A DNA stretch of 64,000 nt from positions 5,456,001 through 5,520,000 of the forward strand of contig NZ_CP046171.1 of NCBI RefSeq assembly GCF_011801125.1, read 5' to 3'. Of this stretch, positions 16,568 to 29,222 are shown piece after piece (position 1 is the stretch's first letter; every line of letters begins with the position of its first letter). The DNA comes from Nocardia brasiliensis (lineage in GTDB: Bacteria; Actinomycetota; Actinomycetes; Mycobacteriales; Mycobacteriaceae). Made by a program: the position numbers and the translations under genes. The notes beneath the pieces are model-generated. The model was given only the letters and a program-made list of their open reading frames with translations. It did no database searches and was not told the origin of the DNA.

Positions 16568-16916
16568 GGGTCAAGGCTAGCCGCAAACGCCCCATCCAGA
16601 CCATCCGCAACACTGGTACCCCACGCCACAACGGCACGTAACTGTGCGGATGCCCAGGTCGACGGGGATGCCGAGCCGCCGGACACCACCCCCGCTCAGC
16701 GCCCGGTCCGCGTGTCGAATACCCCTACTCGCCGCAGATCAACAGGCTGCGCTCGAACCCGAGCCGCCCAAGCACCGGAGGGACCTCGACACCGGGCCGA
16801 GCCCGATCGACACCGCCCGGCCCACACCGGGCCGCGCGAATCGGCACAGTACCCCTCGAACAGAGCAACGCCGCCCGATCAGAACAGAGCCGAGCCCGAT
16901 CGGCCGAACGGTGCGA
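16568..16916. other. Intergenic region upstream of ftsK
   Basis: 349 bp between two minus-strand genes, containing the ftsK promoter region. It is Cys/Arg/Pro-coding-like only by chance of composition, and no supported ORF was found. It contains a 14-nt direct repeat, GCCGAGCCCGATCG, at 16796-16809 and 16889-16902. No terminator with a T tract was seen. Confidence 0.5.
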
Positions 16917-17540
16917 TCAGAAGGAGCGATCCAAGTCCAGGACGGCGCGCACCGCGTCCGGGTCGCCGGTCGTTTCCAGCCGGACCTCGTCGCGGCCGAA
17001 GGCGTGCAGCAGCAGTTCCGCGGGTTCGCCGGTCAAGCGCACCTCACCACCGGATTTGGCGCCGGCCACCGCCCACTTGCCGTCCGGCGTGGCGAGCACG
17101 ACCCGCACCGGCGCCTTGCGGTAGGACCGAACGGCCATGCGGCGCACCAGCGCCCACAGCGCGTCCGCGTCGGCGGCGGACAGCACCCGCGGCACCCAGC
17201 CGGGGGTGGCGCGGCGCACGTCCTCGTGGTGCACGAACATCTCCGCCAGATTCGCGATCGCGTCCACCGGGCGCAGCGGGGACCACCACGGTGGCCCGGT
17301 GCGCACCTCGTCGAGCAACTCTGGGAACGGCTTGCGCGCCACCTTCGCCTGCACACCGTCGAGATATCCGGCCAACGGCGGCAACAGGATGCCCGGCGCC
17401 GCGTCCGGCCTGCGTTCGCGCACGACCAGGTGCGCGGCCAGATCGCGCACCGTCCACGAGCCGCACAGCGTCGGCGCCTCCGGTCCGGCGGCCACCATCG
17501 CCTGCACGAGTTGCTGCCGTTCCCGTTGCGCCATACTCAT
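16917..17540 (-). CDS. TIGR03085-type metal-binding protein (DinB/MDMPI-like)
   Basis: 207 residues. The N-terminal segment LCGSWTVRDLAAHLVVRERR and later MFVHHEDVRRATP carry the spaced His residues of the mycothiol-dependent maleylpyruvate isomerase/DinB four-helix bundle. The C-terminal half (GKWAVAGAKSGGEVRLTGEP, ELLLHAFGR) is the SCP2-like half of the TIGR03085 family. Such proteins are thought to be mycothiol-dependent, but most have no known substrate. The ATG at 17540 is the first of two nearby (MSMAQ). The gene lies between the ftsK promoter and a divergent secreted-protein gene. Confidence 0.75.
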   Translation of the reverse strand: MSMAQRERQQLVQAMVAAGPEAPTLCGSWTVRDLAAHLVVRERRPDAAPGILLPPLAGYLDGVQAKVARKPFPELLDEVRTGPPWWSPLRPVDAIANLAEMFVHHEDVRRATPGWVPRVLSAADADALWALVRRMAVRSYRKAPVRVVLATPDGKWAVAGAKSGGEVRLTGEPAELLLHAFGRDEVRLETTGDPDAVRAVLDLDRSF

Positions 17541-17702
17541 CGGTCGACCATACCGACCCGGATCACGCCCCGGGGGCGGCCGCTGCGAACCCTCGACACG
17601 CGCGCCCCGATTTCTTGGGTAGCGCAATGAGTGTCCGCTATGTACCTTGTCACTCGGTCCATCGGGTCGTGGACTCTTGAAACGAAGAAGGGCAAATTCC
17701 CT

Positions 17703-18083
17703 GTGAAGAAGTTTCTTACTGGTGCGGCCGTGATCGCGGCGACAGGTTGCGCGCTGGCTATCAGCGCGCCCGCCGCGCAAGCCAAGCCGTACAACTACGG
17801 TGCGATCGCGTTGTCGACGTCGACCGGGCTGATCGGGTATTCCTACGACTACCCGGATTCCTCGTCCGCGCAAGCGCGGGCGGTGCGCAGCTGCGGGGCG
17901 CGCGACTGCGAGACGGTGGTGTGGTTCGCCAATGGGTGTGGGGCCGTCGCATATTCGAACCGGACCGGCAATTACAGCTGGGCGTACGCCGCCTCGCGCC
18001 GGTCCGCGCAAAGCAAGGCGTTGTCCTACAACAATTCCGACGCCTATGTCGTGCACTGGAACTGCACGTCCAACCACGGCTGA
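17703..18083 (+). CDS. Secreted DUF4189 protein
   Basis: 126 residues. A cleavable signal peptide (MKKFLTGAAVIAATGCALAI, cleavage after about AQA-27) precedes a small mature domain with the DUF4189 pattern: YGAIALSTSTGLIGYSYDYP, ARAVRSCGARDCETVVWFAN, GCGAVAYSN and an end with VVHWNCTSNHG. Four or more Cys suggest disulphides after export. The family is common in mycolic-acid bacteria and uncharacterised, occurring alone or fused to larger secreted proteins. GTG start with AAGAAGG upstream. The next gene, a lipoprotein, begins 16 bp after the stop, so the two probably form an operon. Confidence 0.8.
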   Translation: MKKFLTGAAVIAATGCALAISAPAAQAKPYNYGAIALSTSTGLIGYSYDYPDSSSAQARAVRSCGARDCETVVWFANGCGAVAYSNRTGNYSWAYAASRRSAQSKALSYNNSDAYVVHWNCTSNHG

Positions 18084-18099
18084 TTCAGGGGAGAATATC

Positions 18100-18666
18100 G
18101 TGAAGCATCGCAGTTTCCGCACCGCCGTGGCCGTTGTGCTGGCCGCCGCCGCGTGCACGCTGACCGCCTGTGCCTCGGGTAACGACGACAAGAAGGACGC
18201 GTCGCCGAGCACCAGCGCCAACGCCGACACCCAGCCGGGGGAACTACAGGGCGGCAGCGACAAGGGTGAGAAGGAGACCGGCGCCGCGCCGACCACACCG
18301 TCCTCGCCCGCGCTGGCCAAGCCGTCGGTGCAGCAGCTCAACGACCGCCTCACCAAGGCGTTCGATCCGGCCGTGCCGAACAAGGAGAAGATCAGCTGGA
18401 TCCAGGCCGCCGAGCAGGATCCGTACCTGGTCGCGAACCTGGTCGACGCCGCGAAGAAGCAGGACGTCAAGGTCGAGGTCACCAACGTCGGGGAACCGCA
18501 GGACGGCAAGCTGAAGGCCGACGCCAAGGTCACCATCGGCGGCTCGCCGGTCGACGACGCGTTCATCTCCTTCGTCTCCGAGGGCGGCGAATGGAAGGTC
18601 GACCACACCTTCGCCTGCAACATCGTCAAGAGCGCGAAGATCGAATCCGCGGCCTGCCAGGAATGA
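18100..18666 (+). CDS. Lipoprotein with low-molecular-weight antigen MTB12-like domain
   Basis: 188 residues. Lipobox LTAC at about residue 24, then a Ser/Asp/Lys/Gly-rich linker and a C-terminal domain starting LAKPSVQQLNDRLTKAFDPA. It has a helix-strand pattern (KISWIQAAEQDPYLVANLVD, VKVEVTNVGEPQDGKLKADA) and ends VDHTFACNIVKSAK. This layout resembles the Mtb12/CFP-2 family of small exported mycobacterial proteins; that is an inference from pattern, not a strong match. GTG start with GGGGAGA upstream. Encoded 16 bp after the DUF4189 gene and closed by a strong terminator. Confidence 0.7.
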   Translation: MKHRSFRTAVAVVLAAAACTLTACASGNDDKKDASPSTSANADTQPGELQGGSDKGEKETGAAPTTPSSPALAKPSVQQLNDRLTKAFDPAVPNKEKISWIQAAEQDPYLVANLVDAAKKQDVKVEVTNVGEPQDGKLKADAKVTIGGSPVDDAFISFVSEGGEWKVDHTFACNIVKSAKIESAACQE

Positions 18667-18679
18667 GCTAGTCCACGAC

Positions 18680-18715
18680 GAAAAGCGCCGACTGCCTTGG
18701 CAGCCGGCGCTTTTC
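18680..18715. terminator. Bidirectional terminator
   Basis: Stem GAAAAGCGCCG / CGGCGCTTTTC plus an inner CTGCC/GGCAG pairing. The A/T runs at both ends of the stem give a T tract in either direction, as needed between the convergent lipoprotein and RNase J genes. Confidence 0.85.
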
Positions 18716-18726
18716 GGTATTCGGGG

Positions 18727-21898
<3,172 letters not shown>

Positions 21899-21900
<2 letters not shown>

Positions 21901-22339
21901 GGATCTGAACACCTACACCGCCCGCCTGCGCTCGGACCTGATCGCGGCCGCCGCCCTCGGCGACGAGAAAACCCAGGCCACCGCGGCGGCGTTAGCCGCG
22001 GCGACGGAGAGCTCGGCGCGGCTGGTGTTGCTCGCCGCCCTGTCCGACCTCGCCGCCGAGATCAGCGCCGAACTGGGCGACCGCAGCGTGCACGTCTCCT
22101 TCGACGGCACCGACGCCAAGGTCGACCTGCGCAAGACCGCGAGCGCCGACGAGCACCCCACCTTCGAGGAGATGACCGGCGACATCAGCCGCGTCACGCT
22201 GCGCCTCGTCGAACAGGTGAAGTCGCGCGCCGAGGAAGCCGCCGCGCAGAGCGGCCAATCGCTCAACTCCTGGCTGTCCAGCGCGGTGTCGGGCGCGCTG
22301 CGCGACCAGATGCGCGGCTACGGCGGCAAGCGCGACTGA
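21899..22339 (+). CDS. HicB/RHH-type regulator
   Basis: 146 residues. The N-terminal two thirds is helical, followed by a strand region (RSVHVSFDGTDAKVDLRKTA). The C-terminus has the ribbon-helix-helix pattern RVTLRLVEQVKSRAEEAAAQ, then SGQSLNSWLSSAVSGALRDQ, as in HicB/Arc-type antitoxins and regulators. No toxin gene adjoins it: the next gene is convergent. The four repeats over its promoter suggest autoregulation. The ATG at 21899 lies inside the last repeat, so bound protein would also block initiation. Possibly an orphan antitoxin-like regulator. Confidence 0.75.
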
Positions 22340-22350
22340 CCGGGGAGGCA

Positions 22351-23550
22351 CTAGAGCAGCGGCGCGAGGTTGCCCCGGTCGCCGATGACCACCTTGTCCA
22401 GCTCGAGCCAGTCGGCCATGTCCCGCAACGCCTCGGTGAGCGCGAACGCGGTCGCCGGGGTGTCGTGGCCGGGCTCGGCGAAGGCGGCCGGGACGGAAAG
22501 GCGCCCGGCCGCGCGTTCGGCGCGCAGGTCGACCCTGCCGACGAGCGCACCGTTCAACAGGAACGGGAAGACGTAATAGCCGTGCACCCGTTTGGGTTCC
22601 GGGGTGTAGATCTCGATCCGATAGTGGAAGTCGAAGAGCCGTTCGGTGCGCGGACGGAAGAAGATCAGCGGATCGAACGGGCACAGCAGGGCCGAACCCT
22701 CGATCCGGCGCGGCATCGCGGCGCCCGCCCGCAGATAGGCGGGCTTGTCCCAACCCTGCACCTCGACCTCGATCAGCTCGCCCGCGTCGATCAGGTCGGC
22801 GATGGCGGGCTCGGTCTGCCTGCGGTGCAGCCGGTAGTAGTCGCGCAGGTCGGCCTCGGTGCCGATGCCGTGCGCGGTCGCCGCGTGCAGCACCAGCTCG
22901 CGCACCGCGTCCTGTTCGGAAACGGTGCGGGCCAGGACATCCGGCGGGAGCACCCGCTCGGCCAGGTCGTAGTGCCTGGCGAAACCGACGCGCTTGCCCA
23001 CCGACAACTCCCCCGCCGCGAACAACTGCTCGCAGATCATCTTTGTGTCGCTGAGGTTCCACCAGGAGCCCTTGGGCCGCGGCTTGTCGAGTTCGAGATG
23101 CCGTTCCACCTCGCCGGCGGTGCACGCGCCCGCCTCCCGGATCACGTCCAGGATGTCGCGCCCGAGCGTCGGATTACGCTCGACCACCTTGCGCACGCCC
23201 GCCCAGCGCCCCCGCGCGAATTGCGCCATCCGCCAGCGCATCAACGGCCAGTCCTGCACGGGCAGCAGTGCCGCCTCGTGCGCCCAGTACTCCACCAGCC
23301 GCCGCGGCCTGCGCGCGCTGTCCTGCCATGCCGCCTCGTCGAGCAGCGACCGGTCGTAGGCGCCGATCCGGCTGAACACCGGCGCGTAGTGCGCGCGCAC
23401 CACCGCCGACACCGAATCCAGTTGCAGCACTTGCGTTTTGTCCAGCACGCCGAGCACAGTGCGGCGGGTGGCCCTGGCCGGCTTGCGCGCCGCGAATCCC
23501 TGCGCGCCCAGCGCGATGCGCCGAGCCGACTCGGCACTGATCTTCCGCAT
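22351..23550 (-). CDS. YcaQ/AlkX-family winged-helix DNA glycosylase
   Basis: 399 residues. The family opening ISAESARRIALGAQGFA is followed by VLQLDSVSAVVRAHYAPVFS (QLD...R motif) and YWAHEAALLPVQDWPLMRWR, with the C-terminal FDPLIFFRPRTERLFDFHYR and YVFPFLLNGALVGRVDLRAE. These are the HTH_42 signatures shared with E. coli YcaQ, which unhooks DNA interstrand crosslinks, and with Streptomyces AlkX/AlkZ-type enzymes that protect against alkylating antibiotics. The gene is convergent with the RHH regulator (11-bp gap) and follows the second signalling module. Substrate specificity cannot be read from the sequence. Confidence 0.85.
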   Translation of the reverse strand: MRKISAESARRIALGAQGFAARKPARATRRTVLGVLDKTQVLQLDSVSAVVRAHYAPVFSRIGAYDRSLLDEAAWQDSARRPRRLVEYWAHEAALLPVQDWPLMRWRMAQFARGRWAGVRKVVERNPTLGRDILDVIREAGACTAGEVERHLELDKPRPKGSWWNLSDTKMICEQLFAAGELSVGKRVGFARHYDLAERVLPPDVLARTVSEQDAVRELVLHAATAHGIGTEADLRDYYRLHRRQTEPAIADLIDAGELIEVEVQGWDKPAYLRAGAAMPRRIEGSALLCPFDPLIFFRPRTERLFDFHYRIEIYTPEPKRVHGYYVFPFLLNGALVGRVDLRAERAAGRLSVPAAFAEPGHDTPATAFALTEALRDMADWLELDKVVIGDRGNLAPLL

Positions 23551-23603
23551 ATCCGAACAATGCCACGCGCCACCGACAAACTTCGCGGGCGGCGCGACCG
23601 GCC

Positions 23604-24623
23604 CTAGGTGGAGACCTTGATGCTGCCCGCGGCGTCGATCTCGGTGCGGCGGTCCCGGTCCGGCGCGTTGGCGAGGATGGTGGCCAGGATGCGCCTGCCC
23701 ATGGGCAGCACCCGCACGGTGACCGAGCCCGCGTTCGCGGCGTCCAATTCCTTGGTCGCGGCCTCGATCACCTGCTGGCGGACCCAGCGCGGCACCCCGG
23801 CGAAACCACCGTCGTCGAGCAGCACCACCTCGACCCCGCGCGAGCGGGCGCCGCGCGCCGCGCTACTCAGTTCGTCGGTGACCAGCTGCGGGGCGCGCAG
23901 TCCGTCCCGCAGTTCGGCCTCGAGCAGCCTGCACTGCTCGCGTTCGGCGGCGGTGAGCTCGATCCCGTCGGCGATGCGTTCCAGGATGGGCCGGGCGACC
24001 TTGTCGAGCCGGGCCAGCTGACGATCGCGTTCGCCGTTCTCGGCGGCCATGGTCGCCTCGGCGGCGGCACGCATCGTCGATTCCTCGCGCAACAGCCGCA
24101 GCGATCGCTGGGTGGGCCGCATGATCACCGCGAACAGCGACACCCCGGCCACCGTTGAGATGGGCACGATCGACCCGGCGATCACCCCGCCGCGCACGCC
24201 GTTGAGCACGCCGACCGTCGCGATCACGACCGCGACGCCGCCGACCCCGAGCCAGGCCGCACCGAGCCTGCCGCGCAATACCAGCACCGCGAGCACATAG
24301 GACGAGGCGAACGCGGTCCACACCTGCTTGGACCAGTTCTGCTCGACCTCGAACGAGGTGAGCAGGGTCGCCAGCGGGCCGGACGCGGCCACGAACAGCG
24401 TCGCAGGCCACGGCAGCGGATCCACCGGGATCACCAGCACCAGCACGCCCGCCGCGGCCAGCAGCGCCAGCGCCGCGGCGGCCGGAATCAACGGCGACTC
24501 ACTGAAATTGCGCACCATGTAGAGCACGATCGTGGCCTGCAGGATCAGCAGGAACAGTCCCGCCGCCGGATCCCGCAGCCCGAGCAGATCGCGCAGGCCG
24601 AATTCGGCGTCGGTGTCAGCCAT
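23604..24623 (-). CDS. Kinase-like membrane protein without kinase motifs (third module component), copy 2
   Basis: 339 residues, about six transmembrane helices up to residue 165, then a cytoplasmic helical region and the signature LDKVARPILERIADG, EREQCRLLEAELRDGLRAP and SRGVEVVLLDDGG. Neither a phospho-acceptor His box nor ATP-binding N/G boxes are seen. The signature and topology match the protein at 3412-4518. The ATG overlaps the kinase stop by 8 bp (ATGGCTGA), so it is the third gene of a coupled operon. Role unknown; probable partner of the adjacent kinase. Confidence 0.75.
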   Translation of the reverse strand: MADTDAEFGLRDLLGLRDPAAGLFLLILQATIVLYMVRNFSESPLIPAAAALALLAAAGVLVLVIPVDPLPWPATLFVAASGPLATLLTSFEVEQNWSKQVWTAFASSYVLAVLVLRGRLGAAWLGVGGVAVVIATVGVLNGVRGGVIAGSIVPISTVAGVSLFAVIMRPTQRSLRLLREESTMRAAAEATMAAENGERDRQLARLDKVARPILERIADGIELTAAEREQCRLLEAELRDGLRAPQLVTDELSSAARGARSRGVEVVLLDDGGFAGVPRWVRQQVIEAATKELDAANAGSVTVRVLPMGRRILATILANAPDRDRRTEIDAAGSIKVST

Positions 24624-25905
24624 CGCTGCCCCACACCAGGGTCACCGTGGTGCCCTCGCCCGGCTGTGATTCCACGAAGCCCGCGCCACCGGCGAGCTGA
24701 CGCATCCGGCCCAGGATGCTCACCGAGATGCCGAGCCGGTCGGCGGGCACCTCGCTCATGTCGAATCCCGCGCCGTCGTCCCGGAATACCACCCGGATGC
24801 CGCCCGCGCTGATGGTCACCGTCACCGTGCGCTGCACCTCGCGACCGGGCACGGTGGCGTGGCGCAGGCTGTTGCGCACCGCCTCGGTGAGCGCGGCGGC
24901 GATGGTGCCCGCCGCGTCGACCGGCAGCCGCAGATCGTCGATGCCGGACCAGCGCCGCGCGGTGAAGCGGACGCCCGCGTTCACCTCGTGCACGGCCGAC
25001 CGCAGGAAGCCGATGGCCGACTGCGCGTCCAGCCGATTCGGTTCCACCTCGCCGACCCGGCATTCGTCGAGCCGTTCGAGGGTCTGCTCGGCCTGCCTGC
25101 GCAGCACCGGCGAATCGGTGCCCGCGCGGGAGGCGTCGAGCAGTGTGGAGAGCACGGCGTCGTGGATCAGCGCGGCGAAGCGGGCCCGCTCCCGGTCCCG
25201 TGCGGCGGCACCGGCGACGGCGGCGGCCCGCCTGCTCTCGATCGCCGATTCCCGATCCACCCGTTCCGCCGCGGCCTTGGCGTAGATGGCGCACCACAGG
25301 AACAGCGCGCACAGGCCGGCCGCGCGGACGAAGTCACCCGCCCACACCAGCGGCGTCACCTGCGGCACCACCAGCCCGTTCGACAGCGCCGCCACCGCGG
25401 AGCCGACCACCAGGTAGCCGACCGCGAGCAGCGGCCGCCAGGCGAGCACGGCCGCGAGCACGCCGAGCGCGAGCACCCGGTACAGCCACACCGAGCTCAC
25501 CTCGGGCGCGGGATGCGGATACGAGAGCGGGATGACCACCAGCGCCGCAAGGAAACTCACCGCGGCGGCCCCGGCCACCAGCTGGATCAGCTGCCTGCTC
25601 AGGCTGAGCGACACCACGGCGAGCACCGGGAACAGCGCGAAGGCGAGCACCATCGTGACGATGGTCCAGCCGGCATCGAGATACGGGCGCTGCCCCGCGA
25701 TCTCGGGCAACTCCACCACCGCGACGATCACGCCCGCGATACCGATCGCCAGCCCGAAGCGCCGCAGGATGCGGTCGGACGCGCCCTCGTACGTGCCCTG
25801 TCTGGACGCCGCCACGATGCCACGGCGCCAACGACTCGGGCCGGATCGGCCGAGCGACACAGAGCGGGATTTCGTCGAGGTGTCCAGCATGCTGGACACG
25901 GTCAT
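24616..25905 (-). CDS. Membrane sensor histidine kinase, module copy 2
   Basis: 429 residues. An approximately 45-residue cytoplasmic start is followed by six or seven hydrophobic helices, a phosphorylation helix with candidate His (RFAALIHDAVLSTLLDASR), the N box EAVRNSLRHA, the G1 box VVFRDDGAGFD and G2-like GEGTTVTLVW. All catalytic motifs look intact. The ATG at 25905 overlaps the regulator stop (ATGA). Paralogous to 2216-3415; this copy has the more canonical N box (RNSLRHA, against RNWKKHA). A perfect 16-bp palindrome, GTCCAGCATGCTGGAC, lies within the first codons. Confidence 0.85.
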   Translation of the reverse strand: MTVSSMLDTSTKSRSVSLGRSGPSRWRRGIVAASRQGTYEGASDRILRRFGLAIGIAGVIVAVVELPEIAGQRPYLDAGWTIVTMVLAFALFPVLAVVSLSLSRQLIQLVAGAAAVSFLAALVVIPLSYPHPAPEVSSVWLYRVLALGVLAAVLAWRPLLAVGYLVVGSAVAALSNGLVVPQVTPLVWAGDFVRAAGLCALFLWCAIYAKAAAERVDRESAIESRRAAAVAGAAARDRERARFAALIHDAVLSTLLDASRAGTDSPVLRRQAEQTLERLDECRVGEVEPNRLDAQSAIGFLRSAVHEVNAGVRFTARRWSGIDDLRLPVDAAGTIAAALTEAVRNSLRHATVPGREVQRTVTVTISAGGIRVVFRDDGAGFDMSEVPADRLGISVSILGRMRQLAGGAGFVESQPGEGTTVTLVWGSDG

Positions 25906-26588
25906 GTGCGGGAGTTCCGCTCGGGCACCGGTAGCCACCCGTCCTCCACCGCCCGCTTGTACAGGTCGGTCTTGGTCGGCGCCGGGCGTCCCGCGTCGGC
26001 GTACTTCTGCCGAATCCGACCGAGATAGTCGTTGACCGTCTGCTCGGACAGTCCGGTCAATCGCGCGACGCGCGAGGCCTTCTCGCCGGAGGCGTACAGC
26101 GTGAGCACCTCTTCCTGCCGCGGGCTCAGGCCCACGTCGGACAGCTGCGGGTCGCCGTCGATGGCGGCGGCCCAGTCGGTGGTCACCACCTGTTCCCCCG
26201 AGGCCGCGCGGCGCACGGCCGCGACCACGGTCTGCACGTCCTCGGACTTGCGCACCACGCCGAGCACGCCGGCCCGCGCCGCGGACCGCACCAGGAACGC
26301 GTTGTCGGCGCCGGTGAAGATCAGCACCTCGATGCCCCGGTCGCGCAGGGTGCGCACGTTGTCCTCCGGGTTCGACCCGTCGGCAAGTCGCAGATCGAGC
26401 ACGACCAGGTCGAGTTGCGGCAAATTCTGGGCGGCGGCCAGCAGCTCCGGAACCGTGCCTGCGGTCAGCACCAAATCGAGATCGGTTTCCGGCGCCAGCA
26501 TGGCGGCCAGTCCGATCGCGACTGATTCGTGGTCCTCGACCACTCCGATCCGGCGCGGTGCGTTTTCGCCCCCTTCGGCCAACGTCAC
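25902..26588 (-). CDS. NarL/LuxR-type response regulator, module copy 2
   Basis: 228 residues from the GTG at 26588, which has GGAG 9 nt upstream; a TTG 8 codons earlier is the alternative. The receiver has E18-D19 (VVEDHES), acceptor D65 (LVVLDLRLADGS) and K114 (VVRKSED). The LuxR helix-turn-helix reads LSPRQEEVLTLYASGEKASR and SEQTVNDYLGRIRQKYADAG. It is collinear with the regulator at 1500-2219, including the LRLxDGSxP segment after the acceptor. First gene of the second module; 168 bp of upstream DNA holds its promoter. Confidence 0.88.
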   Translation of the reverse strand: MTLAEGGENAPRRIGVVEDHESVAIGLAAMLAPETDLDLVLTAGTVPELLAAAQNLPQLDLVVLDLRLADGSNPEDNVRTLRDRGIEVLIFTGADNAFLVRSAARAGVLGVVRKSEDVQTVVAAVRRAASGEQVVTTDWAAAIDGDPQLSDVGLSPRQEEVLTLYASGEKASRVARLTGLSEQTVNDYLGRIRQKYADAGRPAPTKTDLYKRAVEDGWLPVPERNSRT

Positions 26589-26756
26589 CTGAAATTCTCC
26601 ATTCCCGAGCAAACTCGTTCACTTCCCCACCGCGACAACGTTCTGTCAGTATGCAGGGCCAGCGCACGGAATGGTCAGACACTAGAAATCGGGGCCGCTT
26701 TCGCGTCGGCTACCGGCAGCCATTGTCACGACCAGTTACTTCACGGAAAAAATCTG

Positions 26757-27212
26757 TCATACGTCCATAAGCTGGGCGGCAATGGTCGCGCCCAGTTCCC
26801 AGCAGCGCCGCAGCTCGTCCTTTCCCGGTGGCCCCGAGACGATTACGGCCGCGGCGGCAAGTGTCCAGCCCAGTCCGGTGGTGATACTCATCACGCCGCG
26901 TTCGGCGCCTTCGGCGCCTTCGTTGCCGTGTACATAGAAACCGAACGGCCTCCCCCGAGTGGAATCCAGGCACGGATAATAGAACGTGTCGAAGGCGTGT
27001 TTCAGCGCGCCCGACATATATCCAAGGTTCGCCGGAGTGCCGAGCAGGTAGCCGTCGGCCGCGAGCACATCCGAAGCGGTCACCCCCAGCGCGGCCCGGC
27101 GCACCACCTCGACCCCCTCGATCTCCGGGTCGGTCGCGCCGGACACCACCGCCTCGAACATCGCCTGGGTGTGCGGGGACGGCGTGTGATGAACGATCAG
27201 TAACTGCGGCAC
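26757..27212 (-). CDS. Flavodoxin-fold NAD(P)H:FMN reductase-like protein (Rv2771c-like)
   Basis: 151 residues. Flavodoxin-like fold: strand-loop LLIVHHTPSPHTQAMFEAVV for phosphate binding and DGYLLGTPANLGYMSGALKH for the isoalloxazine loop, then RPFGFYVHGNEGAEGAE. The YMSGALKHAFDTFYYP segment is typical of NADPH-dependent FMN reductase/WrbA-like proteins. It precedes the 27236 membrane gene and dapB on the same strand, the order of Rv2771c-Rv2772c-Rv2773c, which supports orthology. The exact electron acceptor is unknown. 23 bp separates it from the membrane gene, so the three likely form an operon. Confidence 0.8.
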   Translation of the reverse strand: MPQLLIVHHTPSPHTQAMFEAVVSGATDPEIEGVEVVRRAALGVTASDVLAADGYLLGTPANLGYMSGALKHAFDTFYYPCLDSTRGRPFGFYVHGNEGAEGAERGVMSITTGLGWTLAAAAVIVSGPPGKDELRRCWELGATIAAQLMDV

Positions 27213-27235
27213 CCGCCGAGCCTAACCGCGTCGGC

Positions 27236-28482
<1,247 letters not shown>

Positions 28483-28576
28483 TCAGTCCCTTGGCGTCAC
28501 CGTCAGCCTATCGACCTGGTCACCGCTCCGGTCGGCTGACCTCCACGCTTCGCATTGCCACATGCGCATGTTCGAC

Positions 28577-28708
28577 TTATTCCCCACGGTCCCAGGATGA
28601 CCTCGATCCAGGAACTCCGGCACCGCGGAAGTCTTCGCGATCGCGGGTGACAACCGCGAGTCCGTGCGCCTCAGCGGTCGCCACGATCAGCGCGTCCAGC
28701 CGAGTCAT
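28577..28708 (-). pseudogene. VapC-type PIN-domain remnant
   Basis: A 43-codon ORF whose product reads like the C-terminal quarter of a VapC toxin: MTRLDALIVATAEAHGLAVV followed by TRDREDFRGAGV. This is the D...A..A...G...VTRDxxDF pattern of PIN-domain ribonucleases. The N-terminal three quarters, including the first catalytic Asp, is absent. The ATG overlaps the stop of the upstream MarR-type gene (TGATG), so the fragment could still be translated by coupling. No VapB antitoxin is nearby. Probably a decayed toxin-antitoxin locus. Confidence 0.65.
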
Positions 28709-29139
28709 CAATCCCGGAGCCGCGCGGGCGCTGCGTCAGACATGTTGGCTGCCATCTTCTGCAACACCCACAGCGTCTCGGCGAACTGCGTCTCGCTGAC
28801 GCCCTCGGTCATCGCACGACGGCGGGCCCGGATCCGAGTCCAGGCCCGCGAGTGGATGTTTCGACCGACTTCGGTCAGCGCGAGCATGCCCGCGTCGGCG
28901 ACCACCGAGCCCGCCGCGACCAGCGCGGCGACCTCGGCGTCCCACTCGGCGGCGTCGGTCAGGAACGCGTCGAGAGCCGCCCGCACCTCGCCCGCCCGCT
29001 GTGGCCCGTCGGCCAGCGCGTGCAGGATCTGCCAGTGCCTGCGGCTCAGCCCGCCCGCCGCGAGATCCTCCTCGAAACGCTCGGTGATCAGGCGATCGAG
29101 TTCGACGAGCCAGTACCCGATCCGGCGCTGTACCGCCAT
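28708..29139 (-). CDS. MarR-family regulator A
   Basis: 143 residues. A winged-helix MarR fold: N-terminal dimer helix (VQRRIGYWLVELDRLITERF), LSRRHWQILHALADGPQRAG recognition region, a wing with VAALVAAGSVVADAGMLALT, and C-terminal dimer helices. Strong GGAGGAG Shine-Dalgarno before the ATG. Divergent from a second MarR-type gene with an inverted repeat between them. The stop overlaps the VapC remnant. The ligand and targets are unknown. Confidence 0.75.
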   Translation of the reverse strand: MAVQRRIGYWLVELDRLITERFEEDLAAGGLSRRHWQILHALADGPQRAGEVRAALDAFLTDAAEWDAEVAALVAAGSVVADAGMLALTEVGRNIHSRAWTRIRARRRAMTEGVSETQFAETLWVLQKMAANMSDAAPARLRD

Positions 29140-29168
29140 CGCTCCTCCAAAATATGCTCAATGACAAC

Positions 29169-29186
29169 TACATGTACTATTACATG
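29169..29186. promoter_or_regulatory. Inverted repeat between divergent MarR genes
   Basis: CATGTA-CTAT-TACATG (29171-29186) is a perfect inverted repeat, and the left half extends to the self-complementary TACATGTA (29169-29176). It lies 32 bp upstream of regulator A and 36 bp upstream of regulator B, in an AT-richer stretch, as expected for a MarR operator that would repress both. Confidence 0.6.
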
Positions 29187-29222
29187 CAAATCGAGCACGC
29201 GGAAGACACGGAAGCAGCAGCG

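Noticed and set aside
13688..17680. 1330-codon plus-strand open frame
   Set aside because: Antisense to ftsK and the TIGR03085 gene; Arg/His/Gly-rich product without domains, a usual artefact of GC-rich coding DNA.
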